Positions 1-6,688 of a stretch of DNA of 10,009 nt are shown here, piece after piece. Every line of letters begins with the position of its first letter. The first letter of the stretch is position 1. A program made the translations under genes and the position numbers. The notes beneath the pieces are model-generated. The model saw nothing but the letters and a program-made list of their open reading frames with translations. It ran no database searches and was not told the DNA's origin. The stretch is from Cyclobacteriaceae bacterium (lineage in GTDB: Bacteria > Bacteroidota > Bacteroidia > Cytophagales > Cyclobacteriaceae), in assembly GCA_025363495.1 (NCBI GenBank), contig JANYDR010000151.1:1-10009 (forward strand), written 5' to 3'.

Positions 1-650
1 GTCTCGCGGCGCTCTCAGAATTGGGGGTTATTTATATTTATACTCATGACTCAGTGGGTGTTGGGGAGGATGGTCCAACCCATCAACCCGTGGAAACTAT
101 ATCAGCACTTCGGTTAATTCCAAACATGGATGTCATCCGTCCTGCGGATCCAGAGGAAACTGCGGGAGCTTTTGCCGCAGCAATGGAACGAGTGAAAGGA
201 CCAACCTTATTAGCACTAACTCGTCAGGCTGTACCAATGCTTAATGATTGTCCGGCCGCTGATCGTCGTGCAGGTGTTGTTAAAGGTGGATATATTCTGA
301 TTAAGGAAACATCTGCCCTCACTCATATACTACTTGCTAGCGGCAGTGAAGTTCAGTGGGCTGTTGCCGCGTCGAAGACATTAGGACCGGGAGTTCGAGC
401 TGTGTCAATGCCTTCATTCCTTCGCTTCGACCAACAATCTGCGGAGTATCGCGAAAGCGTTCTTCCATCATCATGCCGCAAGCGAGTTGCTATTGAGGCG
501 GGTGTAACAGGACTTTGGTATAAGTATGTTGGCCTTGATGGCAAAGTTATTGGCATCGATCGTTTCGGAATGAGTGCTCCCGGTGACGTTGTGATGAAAC
601 TACTTGGAATCACTGCAGAGTCAGTGGTAAATGCCGCCAAATCGATTTAA
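1..650 (+). CDS. tkt: Transketolase, C-terminal part (5' end outside the window)
   Basis: The reading frame is open from the window edge (first full codon at position 3) to TAA at 648-650, so this is the last ~215 residues of a ~660-residue enzyme. Transketolase is a thiamine-diphosphate enzyme that moves two-carbon ketol units between sugar phosphates in the non-oxidative pentose phosphate pathway, in the cytoplasm. Visible family landmarks are YTHDSVGVGEDGPTHQP, which carries the His, Asp and His equivalent to E. coli H461, D469 and H473, then the Arg of ALTRQ (R520 equivalent), ATGSEV-like ASGSEV, the MPS turn, YRESVLP and the C-terminal VEAGVTGLWYKYVGLDG block. No frameshift is seen. The TTG at position 21 is internal, because family-like residues (LAALSE) continue upstream of it. 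The gene ends 5 bases before a palindromic repeat and faces the AraC gene. Confidence 0.96.
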   Translation, partial: LAALSELGVIYIYTHDSVGVGEDGPTHQPVETISALRLIPNMDVIRPADPEETAGAFAAAMERVKGPTLLALTRQAVPMLNDCPAADRRAGVVKGGYILIKETSALTHILLASGSEVQWAVAASKTLGPGVRAVSMPSFLRFDQQSAEYRESVLPSSCRKRVAIEAGVTGLWYKYVGLDGKVIGIDRFGMSAPGDVVMKLLGITAESVVNAAKSI

Positions 651-655
651 AAGCC

Positions 656-753
656 GAATGCATTTCCCACAGATTTAATCCCCGATTTTCGCGGAATTCC
701 AGCCGCCAAACTCTGCGAACATTCGATCGGTGGAATCTGTGGGAAATGCATTC
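656..753. repeat. Palindromic intergenic repeat, copy 1
   Basis: A 98-bp element bounded by a perfect 20-bp inverted repeat: 656-675 (gaatgcatttcccacagatt) pairs with 734-753. The interior contains gattttcgc (684-692) and cgccaaactct (704-714). All of these recur in the same order in the copy at 8561-8663, so this is a dispersed family rather than a chance hairpin. It carries no coding frame. It sits between the convergent transketolase and AraC genes. The size and terminal inverted repeats suit a MITE- or REP-like element; no transposase is present and no target duplication was recognised. Confidence 0.8.
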
Positions 754-762
754 AGTTTTTTT
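656..762 (+). terminator. Possible terminator of the transketolase gene
   Basis: The 20-bp stem formed by the arms of the repeat is followed two bases later by seven T's (756-762), the layout of an intrinsic terminator read from the left. The loop is long (58 nt), which makes fast folding less certain. From the other side there is no comparable T run, so termination of the AraC transcript here is less well supported. Confidence 0.4.
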
Positions 763-791
763 AATCACAAACCTAACTTGCGGATCTTTTC

Positions 792-1687
792 CTAATTCAA
801 ATTTCTATATTCAACAGGCGTATGACCTACCTGTCGTTTGAACAGCCTTGTGAAATGTTGTGGGTATTTAAACCCTAATCCGTAAGCTAATTCACTAATG
901 GATTTGTTTGTATCGAAAATTCTTTCCTTGGCGACCTCTATTACTTTTGATTGTATGTACTCTGATGCAGGTCGACCTGTTTCCTTTTTAATTAGATCAC
1001 CAAAATAGTTTGCTGATAAATTTAACTCGCCCGCACACCATGCCACTGATGGCAAACCTTCCGTCCGAGGATTAGCGGATTCAAAGTAATTATTGAGCAA
1101 AGCTTCAAACTTTTCCAAAATACCTTTATGCGCATTATCACGCGTGATGAATTGGCGATCATAAAACAGGGTACAATAATTCAGAAATAATTCGATATTA
1201 GATGAAATCAGTGTCTTACTATGCTTGTCAATAGCGTGTTCTAATTCATACTGAATCTTTGCAAACAATCAAGCACCAATAGCCTCTCTTTGTCGGAAAG
1301 ATGGAGCGCTTCGTTGACATCATAAGAAAAAAAAGAGTAATCATGGATATGCCTCCCTAATGAAGTGCCTTTTATAAGTTCAGGATGAAACAATAACGCC
1401 CACCGTTTAGGCTCGAAGGTTTTGACGTTTGGCTGTACGCCCATTACCTGTCCCGGTGCAATAAAAACAAGTGTCCCTTCCTGATAATCATAGTGACTTC
1501 TTCCATACTTCAGCTCACCACACTTCAGTTCTTTTAAATAGACAGCATAGATTCCGAAGTTAAATGTCTTCGCTGGCATCGGCTCTGCCTTGGACAAATC
1601 CAGAACAGTTACCAATGGATGAAGCGTCTCCACTCCACGCATATTATTGTACGCAGTGACACTGTCGATTTTTACTATCTCGTCCAT
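792..1687 (-). pseudogene. AraC-family transcriptional regulator, one frameshift
   Basis: The N-terminal frame runs from ATG at 1687 and stops at 1241; the C-terminal frame continues from about 1266 to its stop at 792. Together they form one normal ~298-residue AraC regulator if one base is restored. The first half (MDEIVKIDSVTAY...) is a cupin-like sensing domain. The second half holds two helix-turn-helix units: LPSVAWCAGELNLSANYFGDLIK, then SISELAYGLGFKYPQHFTRLFK, ending near the C-terminus as usual. At the break the sequence reads ...LVLDCL|FAKIQYELEHAID; restoring one T in the short T run near 1263-1265 (plus-strand AAA) gives ...LDCFAKIQYELEHAID. No slippery heptamer is seen, so programmed shifting is unlikely. 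It is either a recent loss-of-function mutation or a sequence error. Its divergent partner is the aldo/keto reductase, its probable target. Confidence 0.88.
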
Positions 1688-1707
1688 AAGACCTTTGTTT
1701 ACTGAGA

Positions 1708-1715
1708 CAAATTTA
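1708..1715 (-). promoter_or_regulatory. Candidate -7 box (TAAATTTG) for the AraC gene
   Basis: On the minus strand TAAATTTG matches the Bacteroidota -7 consensus TAnnTTTG exactly, and 20 bases separate it from the ATG at 1687. That predicts a leader of about 10-15 nt. No clear -33 TTTG/TTG lies at the usual spacing, so this is a candidate only. Confidence 0.35.
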
Positions 1716-1751
1716 GTGATTTCGGCATGGCCGCATCATATCAGAAGTAAG

Positions 1752-1782
1752 ATCAGTAATCGTGGTAGGCAAATCAGTAATC
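1752..1782. promoter_or_regulatory. Candidate AraC-type operator: two direct repeats 21 bp apart
   Basis: The 10-mer atcagtaatc occurs at 1752-1761 and again at 1773-1782 in the same orientation, 21 bp start to start, about two helical turns. Adjacent direct half-sites at this phase are the classic arrangement bound by the paired helix-turn-helix units of AraC proteins. The site lies between the divergent AraC and aldo/keto reductase genes, 95 bp before the reductase ATG. The link to this regulator is inferred. Confidence 0.45.
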
Positions 1783-1876
1783 TGTATAAGTCTGCCCACT
1801 GTCTGCTTGCGATTTTTGTACCCGGCAAATGAGCAGCGTTTAATCAATATCATCCGTGGGCGATAAAAAAATAAAT

Positions 1877-2860
1877 ATGAAAAAGAGAAAATTAGGAAAA
1901 AGTGGTCTGGAAGTGTCAGCCCTTGGACTCGGCTGCATGGGACTAAGCTTTGGCTATGGACCAGAAACAAATAAAGAAGATGCAATCAAATTAATTCGAA
2001 GAGCATTCGAACTTGGTGTAACATTCTTCGATAGTGCCGAAGCGTATGGACCTTATAAGAACGAGGAACTGCTGGGCGAGGCGCTCGCCCCTATCCGTGA
2101 TCAGGTCATCATTGCAACAAAGTTTGGCTTCGAGAAAGGACAAACAGCTTTAGGGATGAATAGCAAACCTGAAAACATCAGGACAGTGACGGAAGCCGCA
2201 CTCAAGCGATTAAAGACCGGTCATATCGATCTGCTCTATCAACATCGCGTCGATCCGAATGTTCCAATGGAAGATGTAGCAGGAACAGTAAAGCAGCTAA
2301 TTGAAGAAGGAAAAGTTAAATACTTTGGCCTTTCTGAAGCGGGTGTGCAAAGCATACGAAAGGCACATGCGGTACAACCTGTTTCGGCATTGCAAAGCGA
2401 ATACTCATTATGGTGGAGAGAGCCAGAGAAAGAGATACTTCCTGCTCTGGAAGAGTTGGGAATCGGCTTTGTTCCGTTCAGTCCGCTTGGTAAGGGTTTT
2501 CTCACAGGAGCGATAAATGAGAATACAACCTTTGACAAAACAGATTTTCGTAACATCGTCCAGCGTTTCGCTGAGGAGAACAGAAAAGCAAATCAGATTG
2601 TGGTTGATAAGCTCCATTCATTTGCTCAAAAGAAAAATTCAACGCCTGCTCAGATAGCACTTGCCTGGGTGCTTGCACAAAAGCCCTGGATCGTTCCTAT
2701 TCCAGGAACAACAAAGGTCCATCGTTTAGAAGAAAACCTTAAGTCTGAAACAATAACCCTGACTCACGATGATCTGCGTGAAATAGAAAGTGCCTTCTCT
2801 GCAATACATGTAAAGGGGGCACGATATCCAACGGCGCTTCAGGATAGGGTTGGTAAATGA
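1877..2860 (+). CDS. Aldo/keto reductase (cytoplasmic, intact)
   Basis: A 327-residue NADPH-dependent oxidoreductase of the aldo/keto reductase superfamily, which folds as a TIM barrel and reduces aldehydes or ketones. The catalytic tetrad is complete: Asp52 and Tyr57 in FFDSAEAYG, Lys82 in ATKFGF, His123 in LYQHR. The opening RKLGKSGLEVSALGLGCMG, the central PFSPLGKGFLTG and the C-terminal cofactor segment IPGTTKVHRLEENL are all present. I chose ATG 1877 (MKKRKLGKSG) because family members begin there and it follows an A-rich stretch; a GTG at 1856 would add only seven unconserved residues. It is divergent from the AraC gene and probably controlled by it, a common pairing in Bacteroidota. 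The physiological substrate cannot be read from sequence. A second, wrecked paralogue follows 25 bp downstream. Confidence 0.95.
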   Translation: MKKRKLGKSGLEVSALGLGCMGLSFGYGPETNKEDAIKLIRRAFELGVTFFDSAEAYGPYKNEELLGEALAPIRDQVIIATKFGFEKGQTALGMNSKPENIRTVTEAALKRLKTGHIDLLYQHRVDPNVPMEDVAGTVKQLIEEGKVKYFGLSEAGVQSIRKAHAVQPVSALQSEYSLWWREPEKEILPALEELGIGFVPFSPLGKGFLTGAINENTTFDKTDFRNIVQRFAEENRKANQIVVDKLHSFAQKKNSTPAQIALAWVLAQKPWIVPIPGTTKVHRLEENLKSETITLTHDDLREIESAFSAIHVKGARYPTALQDRVGK

Positions 2861-2885
2861 TAACTCATTCAGAAAAAAAAGTAGT

Positions 2886-3172
2886 ATGAATTACATCAAA
2901 AACTCTTCCAACATGAAATCTCAGAACAGAAGAAATTTTCTTAAAATAAGTGCATTAGCCGGGAGCTCACTTTTTGCAACCGCTGCTTTTGGTAAAGACG
3001 TCAGCAAATCAACAGTGGACAGCTTTGAAAAAATTACAAAACATCGTTCCCTGGGTTCAGGAAAAAAACAGAATAGAAGTGTCCGCATTGGGATTAGGAT
3101 GCATGGGTATGAGCTGGAACCGGAGCTTTGTGCCTGACAAGAAACCGATGGTCGCATTGATCAGAAAAGCCG
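2886..3172 (+). pseudogene. Tat-exported aldo/keto reductase, 5' remnant with a frameshift
   Basis: Only the first ~95 codons of what should be a ~350-residue protein remain. The start is ATG 2886, or more likely ATG 2913 (MKSQNRRNFLK). A twin-arginine signal with RRNFLK and a short hydrophobic stretch (ISALAGSSLFATAAFG) indicates export of a folded, cofactor-loaded enzyme. Then KHRSLGSGK...EVSALGLGCMGMSWNRSFVPDKK matches the start of the reductase barrel. The frame breaks in a run of seven A's (3062-3068): one extra A throws translation out of frame to a TGA at 3135-3137, while the homologous frame continues to about 3172. After ALIRKA homology stops abruptly; the catalytic Asp, Tyr, Lys and His regions are missing. 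It shares EVSALGLGCMG with the upstream reductase but uses different synonymous codons, so the pair is not a recent duplication. Confidence 0.85.
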
Positions 3173-3458
3173 AATTATTGCCATCAGTTCCATAGGCATT
3201 TACCATACTCCATTGAAACCAGTTTTAATCCCTTACCGAAAGTTAGCAGATGTGATTGAAACCTCTGGTTTGGACTACACGATTTTACGGCCAGATTGGT
3301 TTACCAGCGCAGATGAAGTCGATTACATTACAACTACCAAAAGCGAACCAGAAACAGGCAAGGCCATTTCACGAAAAAGTATTGCGTCATTCGTAGCAAG
3401 CATCATTGAAAATCCAGGTTTCTACAGTAAACAAAATTTAGGCATCAGTAAACCATAA
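3163..3458 (+). pseudogene. NAD(P)H-binding (atypical SDR / NmrA-like) protein, 3' remnant
   Basis: From about codon 3168 the frame reads SRIIAISSIGIY...PVLIPYRKLADVIETSGLDYTILRPDWFT...AISRKSIASFVASIIENP...LGISKP and ends at TAA 3456-3458. This is recognisable as the C-terminal ~95 residues of a short atypical SDR (NmrA/YwnB-like NAD(P)-binding family, usually about 210 residues). The Rossmann N-terminus with its Gly-rich cofactor loop is absent. Instead the reading abuts the broken aldo/keto reductase within about ten bases (aaaagccgaatt region, 3165-3176). The simplest explanation is a deletion that removed the end of the reductase and the start of this gene. No plausible start codon precedes the conserved part; a TTG at 3213 would give an 81-residue fragment without a cofactor site. 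Confidence 0.8.
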
Positions 3459-3616
3459 CAAATCATCCTATTTCTTGTTTCGGTTGCTTGGGGGTTGCAT
3501 TCTGGATATTTCGATTGCTCATTGAAATCCTGTCAAAGACTGCACTTCGAGGCTGGTTTAATGGGATTGAAATGATGATAATAGAGACTAAATTACAGAG
3601 GTGTCGGTCATTGTAT

Positions 3617-3624
3617 TACCTTTG
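3617..3624 (+). promoter_or_regulatory. Candidate -7 box (TACCTTTG) for the desaturase gene
   Basis: TACCTTTG matches the Bacteroidota TAnnTTTG -7 consensus exactly and lies 21 bases before ATG 3646, almost the same spacing as the AraC candidate. If used, transcription would begin downstream of the GTG at 3601, which supports ATG 3646 as the true start. No good -33 element is visible. Confidence 0.4.
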
Positions 3625-3645
3625 ACTAAATATATAGCGGAACAG

Positions 3646-4677
3646 ATGGCTTTTATTGATAACGTACTCGAAACTCCCTCCTATAAGTGGGCCGACAAAG
3701 ACGGAAACCTTGTAAAACCAACGCTCCGGCAATTATGGAGCGAAGCGTTTGCCCGCATTAATATTTTCAAGACAAAAAAGAACTGGATCCCTTTTATTAA
3801 CTGGGCGATCGCGGTCGCCATGTTACCCTTTCTTTACCTTTTTCTCTTTCATTATTTCTCTTGGCCGTTTGTCGCGGTTGCCATAGTGTATGCTATGATA
3901 ATAATGAGCACGCATGGCACAATCTGGTTTCACCGATACAGCACTCATCGCGCCTATACATTCAGTAGTCCTGTCGCACGATTTATAACTCAGAACCTTG
4001 TCTTAAGAACATTTCCTGAAGAAGTATATGTAGTATCACATCATGTACATCACTTAAAATCTGACAATCCTGGCGATCCATACAATTCAAACGCGGGGAT
4101 CATGTACTGCATGCTTTCTGATGTCAATCATCAGCCGATCGCAAAGGACCTCAGCGAAAGTGACTATAAAAAAGTCGCCAACTTTATCAGCCATACAGGC
4201 GTTGTGATTAACAGCTATAAGCAATACCTGAAGTGGGGGTCCATCGCAAATCCCTGGTACACTGTCGCTCTTTTATTAGTGAACTGGACATTCTGGCTTA
4301 CAGTTCTCACCCTTATCGCAGGACCTGGTTTACCTTGCGCCCTGTTCAGCGGAGCGTTATTCTGGTATGTGCTGGTTCGAGCATTTAATTACACCGGACA
4401 TGGTGGTGGCAAGAATAAGCACGTTGACGGAGTAGACTTTGATCGAAGCAATTTATCAATCAATCAAACCCGACCCGGACTTTTTTCCGGTGAGTGGCAT
4501 AACAATCACCACATGTACCCCGAAAGTGCCCGTGCTGGATTTCTTAAACATCAGCTTGATCTCGCGTGGATCTATATCTATTGTATGTATAAAATTGGCG
4601 CTGTCAGTAAATACAATGACTCAAAGAAACAATTCCTGGAGCGCTTTGCTGATGAGCTCACGGTCAATAAACTTTAG
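3646..4677 (+). CDS. Membrane fatty-acid desaturase (acyl-CoA desaturase-like)
   Basis: A 343-residue integral-membrane di-iron desaturase that would introduce a double bond into a fatty acyl chain, presumably to adjust membrane fluidity. From ATG 3646 the three histidine boxes are in place: HGTIWFHR with a further His in STHRAY (residues 90-101), HHVHH (132-136) and HNNHH in GEWHNNHHMYP (285-289). There is also an extra conserved His in NYTGHG. Hydrophobic segments lie at about residues 51-87 and 205-245 in the usual pairs around the boxes. NHQPIA and YLKWGSIANP are strongly family-like. A GTG at 3601 would extend the protein by 15 residues, but the -7 box falls inside that extension, so ATG is preferred. 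The exact position of desaturation (probably delta-9 type) and whether the substrate is acyl-CoA or lipid-bound cannot be told. The gene is intact, unlike its neighbours on both sides. Confidence 0.93.
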   Translation: MAFIDNVLETPSYKWADKDGNLVKPTLRQLWSEAFARINIFKTKKNWIPFINWAIAVAMLPFLYLFLFHYFSWPFVAVAIVYAMIIMSTHGTIWFHRYSTHRAYTFSSPVARFITQNLVLRTFPEEVYVVSHHVHHLKSDNPGDPYNSNAGIMYCMLSDVNHQPIAKDLSESDYKKVANFISHTGVVINSYKQYLKWGSIANPWYTVALLLVNWTFWLTVLTLIAGPGLPCALFSGALFWYVLVRAFNYTGHGGGKNKHVDGVDFDRSNLSINQTRPGLFSGEWHNNHHMYPESARAGFLKHQLDLAWIYIYCMYKIGAVSKYNDSKKQFLERFADELTVNKL

Positions 4678-4706
4678 AAAATCTTCATATCTTTCTAAAA
4701 TACTAA

Positions 4707-4813
4707 GCAAAGAATCTGCTAAAAGGACAAGTTCAAAATGTTACCGAAATAGCCAACTCACTGGGCTTGAAAACCTTCATTATTTTTAGCTATTGTTCAA
4801 ATTAGAAAGTTGA
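4707..4813 (+). pseudogene. Remnant of an AraC-type helix-turn-helix domain
   Basis: Reading from 4707 gives AKNLLKGQVQNVTEIANSLGL, which closely resembles the second helix-turn-helix of AraC regulators (A..LL..G...VTEIA.SLGF). A one-base shift then gives ENLHYF, a TAG, and LLFKLES before TGA at 4811-4813. This follows the family pattern NLHYFSRLFKKEFG with the Ser codon replaced by a stop. No sensing domain or start codon lies upstream, as the desaturase ends at 4677. It is therefore a short, doubly broken relic of a regulator once downstream of the desaturase. It comes from a different AraC gene than the one at 792-1687, whose motif reads SISELAYGLGFKYPQHF. Short length keeps confidence moderate. 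Confidence 0.5.
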
Positions 4814-4909
4814 AATTAAAAGGGATTTTATTGATCATTTTAAAATCAGTGATATTCCTCCGCTGCAACATGGTTACAAAGAATGAACTCTTGTAAAATA
4901 TTTGTCAGG

Positions 4910-4938
4910 TTAAAGGAAAATCTCAAATTTTCCTTTAA
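4910..4938. terminator. AT-rich perfect hairpin, possible terminator
   Basis: A perfect 12-bp inverted repeat: ttaaaggaaaat (4910-4921), loop ctcaa, attttcctttaa (4927-4938). It is followed by tttaattg rather than a long T tract. It could end a transcript from the desaturase side or act in the leader of the small lipoprotein frame that begins 26 bp downstream. A chance structure in AT-rich DNA is less likely at 12/12 pairs. Confidence 0.4.
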
Positions 4939-4964
4939 TTTAATTGAACAAAAATCCAACCGCC

Positions 4965-5079
4965 ATGAAAGCAAAATTTACAGCCCGCTTTTTTCCTTTT
5001 TGTTTTTTCTTGTTACCTGACCTTATCCTGTAGTCACTATTCCAGTGGAACGGCAGACCCTAACACTAAGTACAATTAA
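4965..5079 (+). pseudogene. Tiny lipoprotein reading frame (37 residues) with one frameshift
   Basis: ATG 4965 begins MKAKFTARFF, a positively charged start. In that frame it runs on hydrophobically to a stop at 5031-5033. The next frame reads ...LFVFSCYLTLSCSHYSSGTADPNTKYN and stops at TAA 5077-5079. Removing one base from the six-T run at 4989-4994 joins them into a 37-residue lipoprotein: basic N-terminus, hydrophobic core, lipobox LTLSC, and a mature 16-residue hydrophilic tail starting at the lipidated Cys. It ends 5 bp before the N-acyltransferase start, so the two could be co-transcribed. I do not recognise a family. It may be a true short lipoprotein gene with an indel, a sequence error, or a chance frame; the well-formed lipobox and the position favour the first two. 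Confidence 0.45.
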
Positions 5080-5084
5080 TTGAT

Positions 5085-6568
5085 TTGATCAAATTGCTGT
5101 GCGTCTTAAGTGGCGCCTTGTTACTGAACATCGGGTGGGCTAACCCGTTGCCTGCTTCCTTCTGTCTTTTCATTTTTATGCTTCCGTTGTTCGCAGCGGA
5201 AGCATATTTTACCCGTTCCGGCTTTTCAAAATATGCGATTGGCATTACCCAGCAACTTCTTTTTCATTTTATTGCAGGCAATAGTCTACTCAATGATGTT
5301 TCCATCTTAGCAATAACAAGTCTGTTGGTATTAAACGCGCTTTGGCTTTCTATACCCTGGCTTATTTATGTATGGGTCAAGCACCGCTTCAACCTTTCAA
5401 CAGCGATGGCAATCTTTGTAAGCTCCTCGCTCACTCTGGAATTCATGCGTTCCCACTGGGGCTTGGTTTGCCCATGGTTCGATCTCGGTAACTCAATTTC
5501 AGGAACTCAGGAAGTCATCCAATGGTATGAATTCACAGGGGTGGCGGGCGGCACACTTTGGATTCTGGTGGCCAATTGTATTGGATTTTGGCTGGTAAGT
5601 GGATTATTCGTGAAAGGTGGGATGCTATTATGGGTTAGAGGCTTTGCCTGGCTTATCACTTTAATATTTCCCGTGGCTACCTCGCTGTTGATGCCCGTAA
5701 AATTATTAATGGTGAGAGTTCGGATGTTCTGATTGCCTCGATCGATAATTCCCGTACTGCTCTAATGAAAGTAACTCCCCAAGAATTGAAAGCAGCATGC
5801 CAGAAAGTTGTAGCAGAAAGTACTAACCTTATTGTATGGCCAGAAACATCTTTTGGGAATGTCCTTAACCGAAGGACCTGGGAACAAGATGCGATGGTAC
5901 GGCTAGTGAGGGATTCCTTGATCACCGATCAGGGTCGATTCATCAGTGGCGCGTTGCTTTGTGACGACGGAAAGCTTTACAATTCCGCTTTATCTATCAC
6001 AAAAAAAGAGTTTACGATCTATACCAAACAGATTCTCGTTCCTTTTTCAGAGTCGAGATCTTTTCACCTCCTAAGTTGGATGGAATTATTTGGAGATGGG
6101 TTCCCTTCGATCAGCACAGAAAAAGCACTCGATAAAATGAGCGGAATTTGTATTGGCATTTGCTGGGAACAACTGTTTGGAGAACAAGTAGCGAAGAATT
6201 GCGTTCAATCAAACGGTAGAATAATCGTGTTTATCGGCAACGAACAATGGAGCAGGGGTGCATCCATTACCATGCTGAAGATCTCAGCCCTACGCGCAAT
6301 TGAGAACCGGAAAATCGTTATACGCGCTGTCAGCGATGGTGTCTCGGGTGTCATCTCACCTTCCGGGAAAATTACGAGCAAGCTGCCCACCGGTAATCAG
6401 CCTGCTCTCACATCCCAGTTTACTGTGGTAGCAAATGATTTTCAGACTTTTTATATGAGGCATGGAGATTACATCGGGCGGGCATCGCTTGTCGCAATGA
6501 TAATTCTATTTCTGATCGGAACTGGCAAAGCCGGACTGGATATATTAATAAGAAACAAGAAGGTATAA
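5085..6568 (+). pseudogene. lnt: Apolipoprotein N-acyltransferase, split by a frameshift
   Basis: Lnt adds the third acyl chain to the N-terminal Cys of lipoproteins, using its periplasmic nitrilase domain. The first frame (TTG 5085 to 5732) holds about six to seven membrane segments. The second (5765-6568, but family-like upstream from ~5690: ARKIINGESSDVLIASIDNS) holds the carbon-nitrogen hydrolase domain and a final membrane helix. The catalytic triad is complete in the second frame: Glu in VWPETSFG, Lys in YTKQILVPFSE, Cys in GICWEQLFG, equivalent to E. coli E267, K335 and C387. Rejoined, the length is about 494 residues, normal for Lnt. The total of 1484 bases is one short of a multiple of three, so a single deletion between about 5672 and 5700 explains the break. 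No ATG is available at the front; TTG fits the expected N-terminus. Retained catalytic residues suggest a very recent mutation or a sequence error. Confidence 0.88.
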
Positions 6569-6588
6569 TTTGCAGTTTGGTTATGGGA

Positions 6589-6624
6589 TGAACGGAAAAG
6601 AAGCTGGTATCCGATTTCCGTTCA
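6589..6624. repeat. 10-bp inverted repeat between lnt and the DUF885 gene
   Basis: tgaacggaaa (6589-6598) pairs perfectly with tttccgttca (6615-6624) around a 16-nt loop. There is no T tract after it on the plus strand, so it is not a standard intrinsic terminator. It lies in the 120-bp gap after lnt and could mark an operator or a processed transcript end. Confidence 0.35.
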
Positions 6625-6688
6625 GTCACAAAACCGGCTATTACGACTTAACTGAAAAATCAAAATATAAAATCCGTATTTTGTCATC

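Noticed and set aside
353..640. Antisense open frame inside the transketolase gene
   Set aside because: It lies wholly opposite a strongly conserved coding region and its product shows no recognisable motif.
1856..1876. GTG 1856 as start of the aldo/keto reductase
   Set aside because: It adds MGDKKIN, which is not family-like; ATG 1877 matches the family N-terminus.
1713..1985. 90-residue minus-strand frame across the divergent promoter
   Set aside because: It overlaps the start of the conserved reductase and the regulatory repeats, and shows no family motif.
3062..3068. A7 run as a programmed frameshift or transcriptional slippage site
   Set aside because: Slippage would restore only about 35 codons before the reductase is truncated, so there is no functional product to select for.
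3459..3616. Open frame after the SDR remnant (contains LLIEILSKTALRGWF)
   Set aside because: It has no start codon or recognisable homology and terminates within the desaturase leader; treated as non-coding.
4439..4789. 116-residue frame starting inside the desaturase
   Set aside because: It is out of frame within the desaturase; only its last residues (ENLHYF) are meaningful, as part of the AraC remnant listed separately.
6661..6688. Near -7 box (TATTTTG) just before the DUF885 gene
   Set aside because: It is one base short of TAnnTTTG and too close to the ATG to leave a leader.
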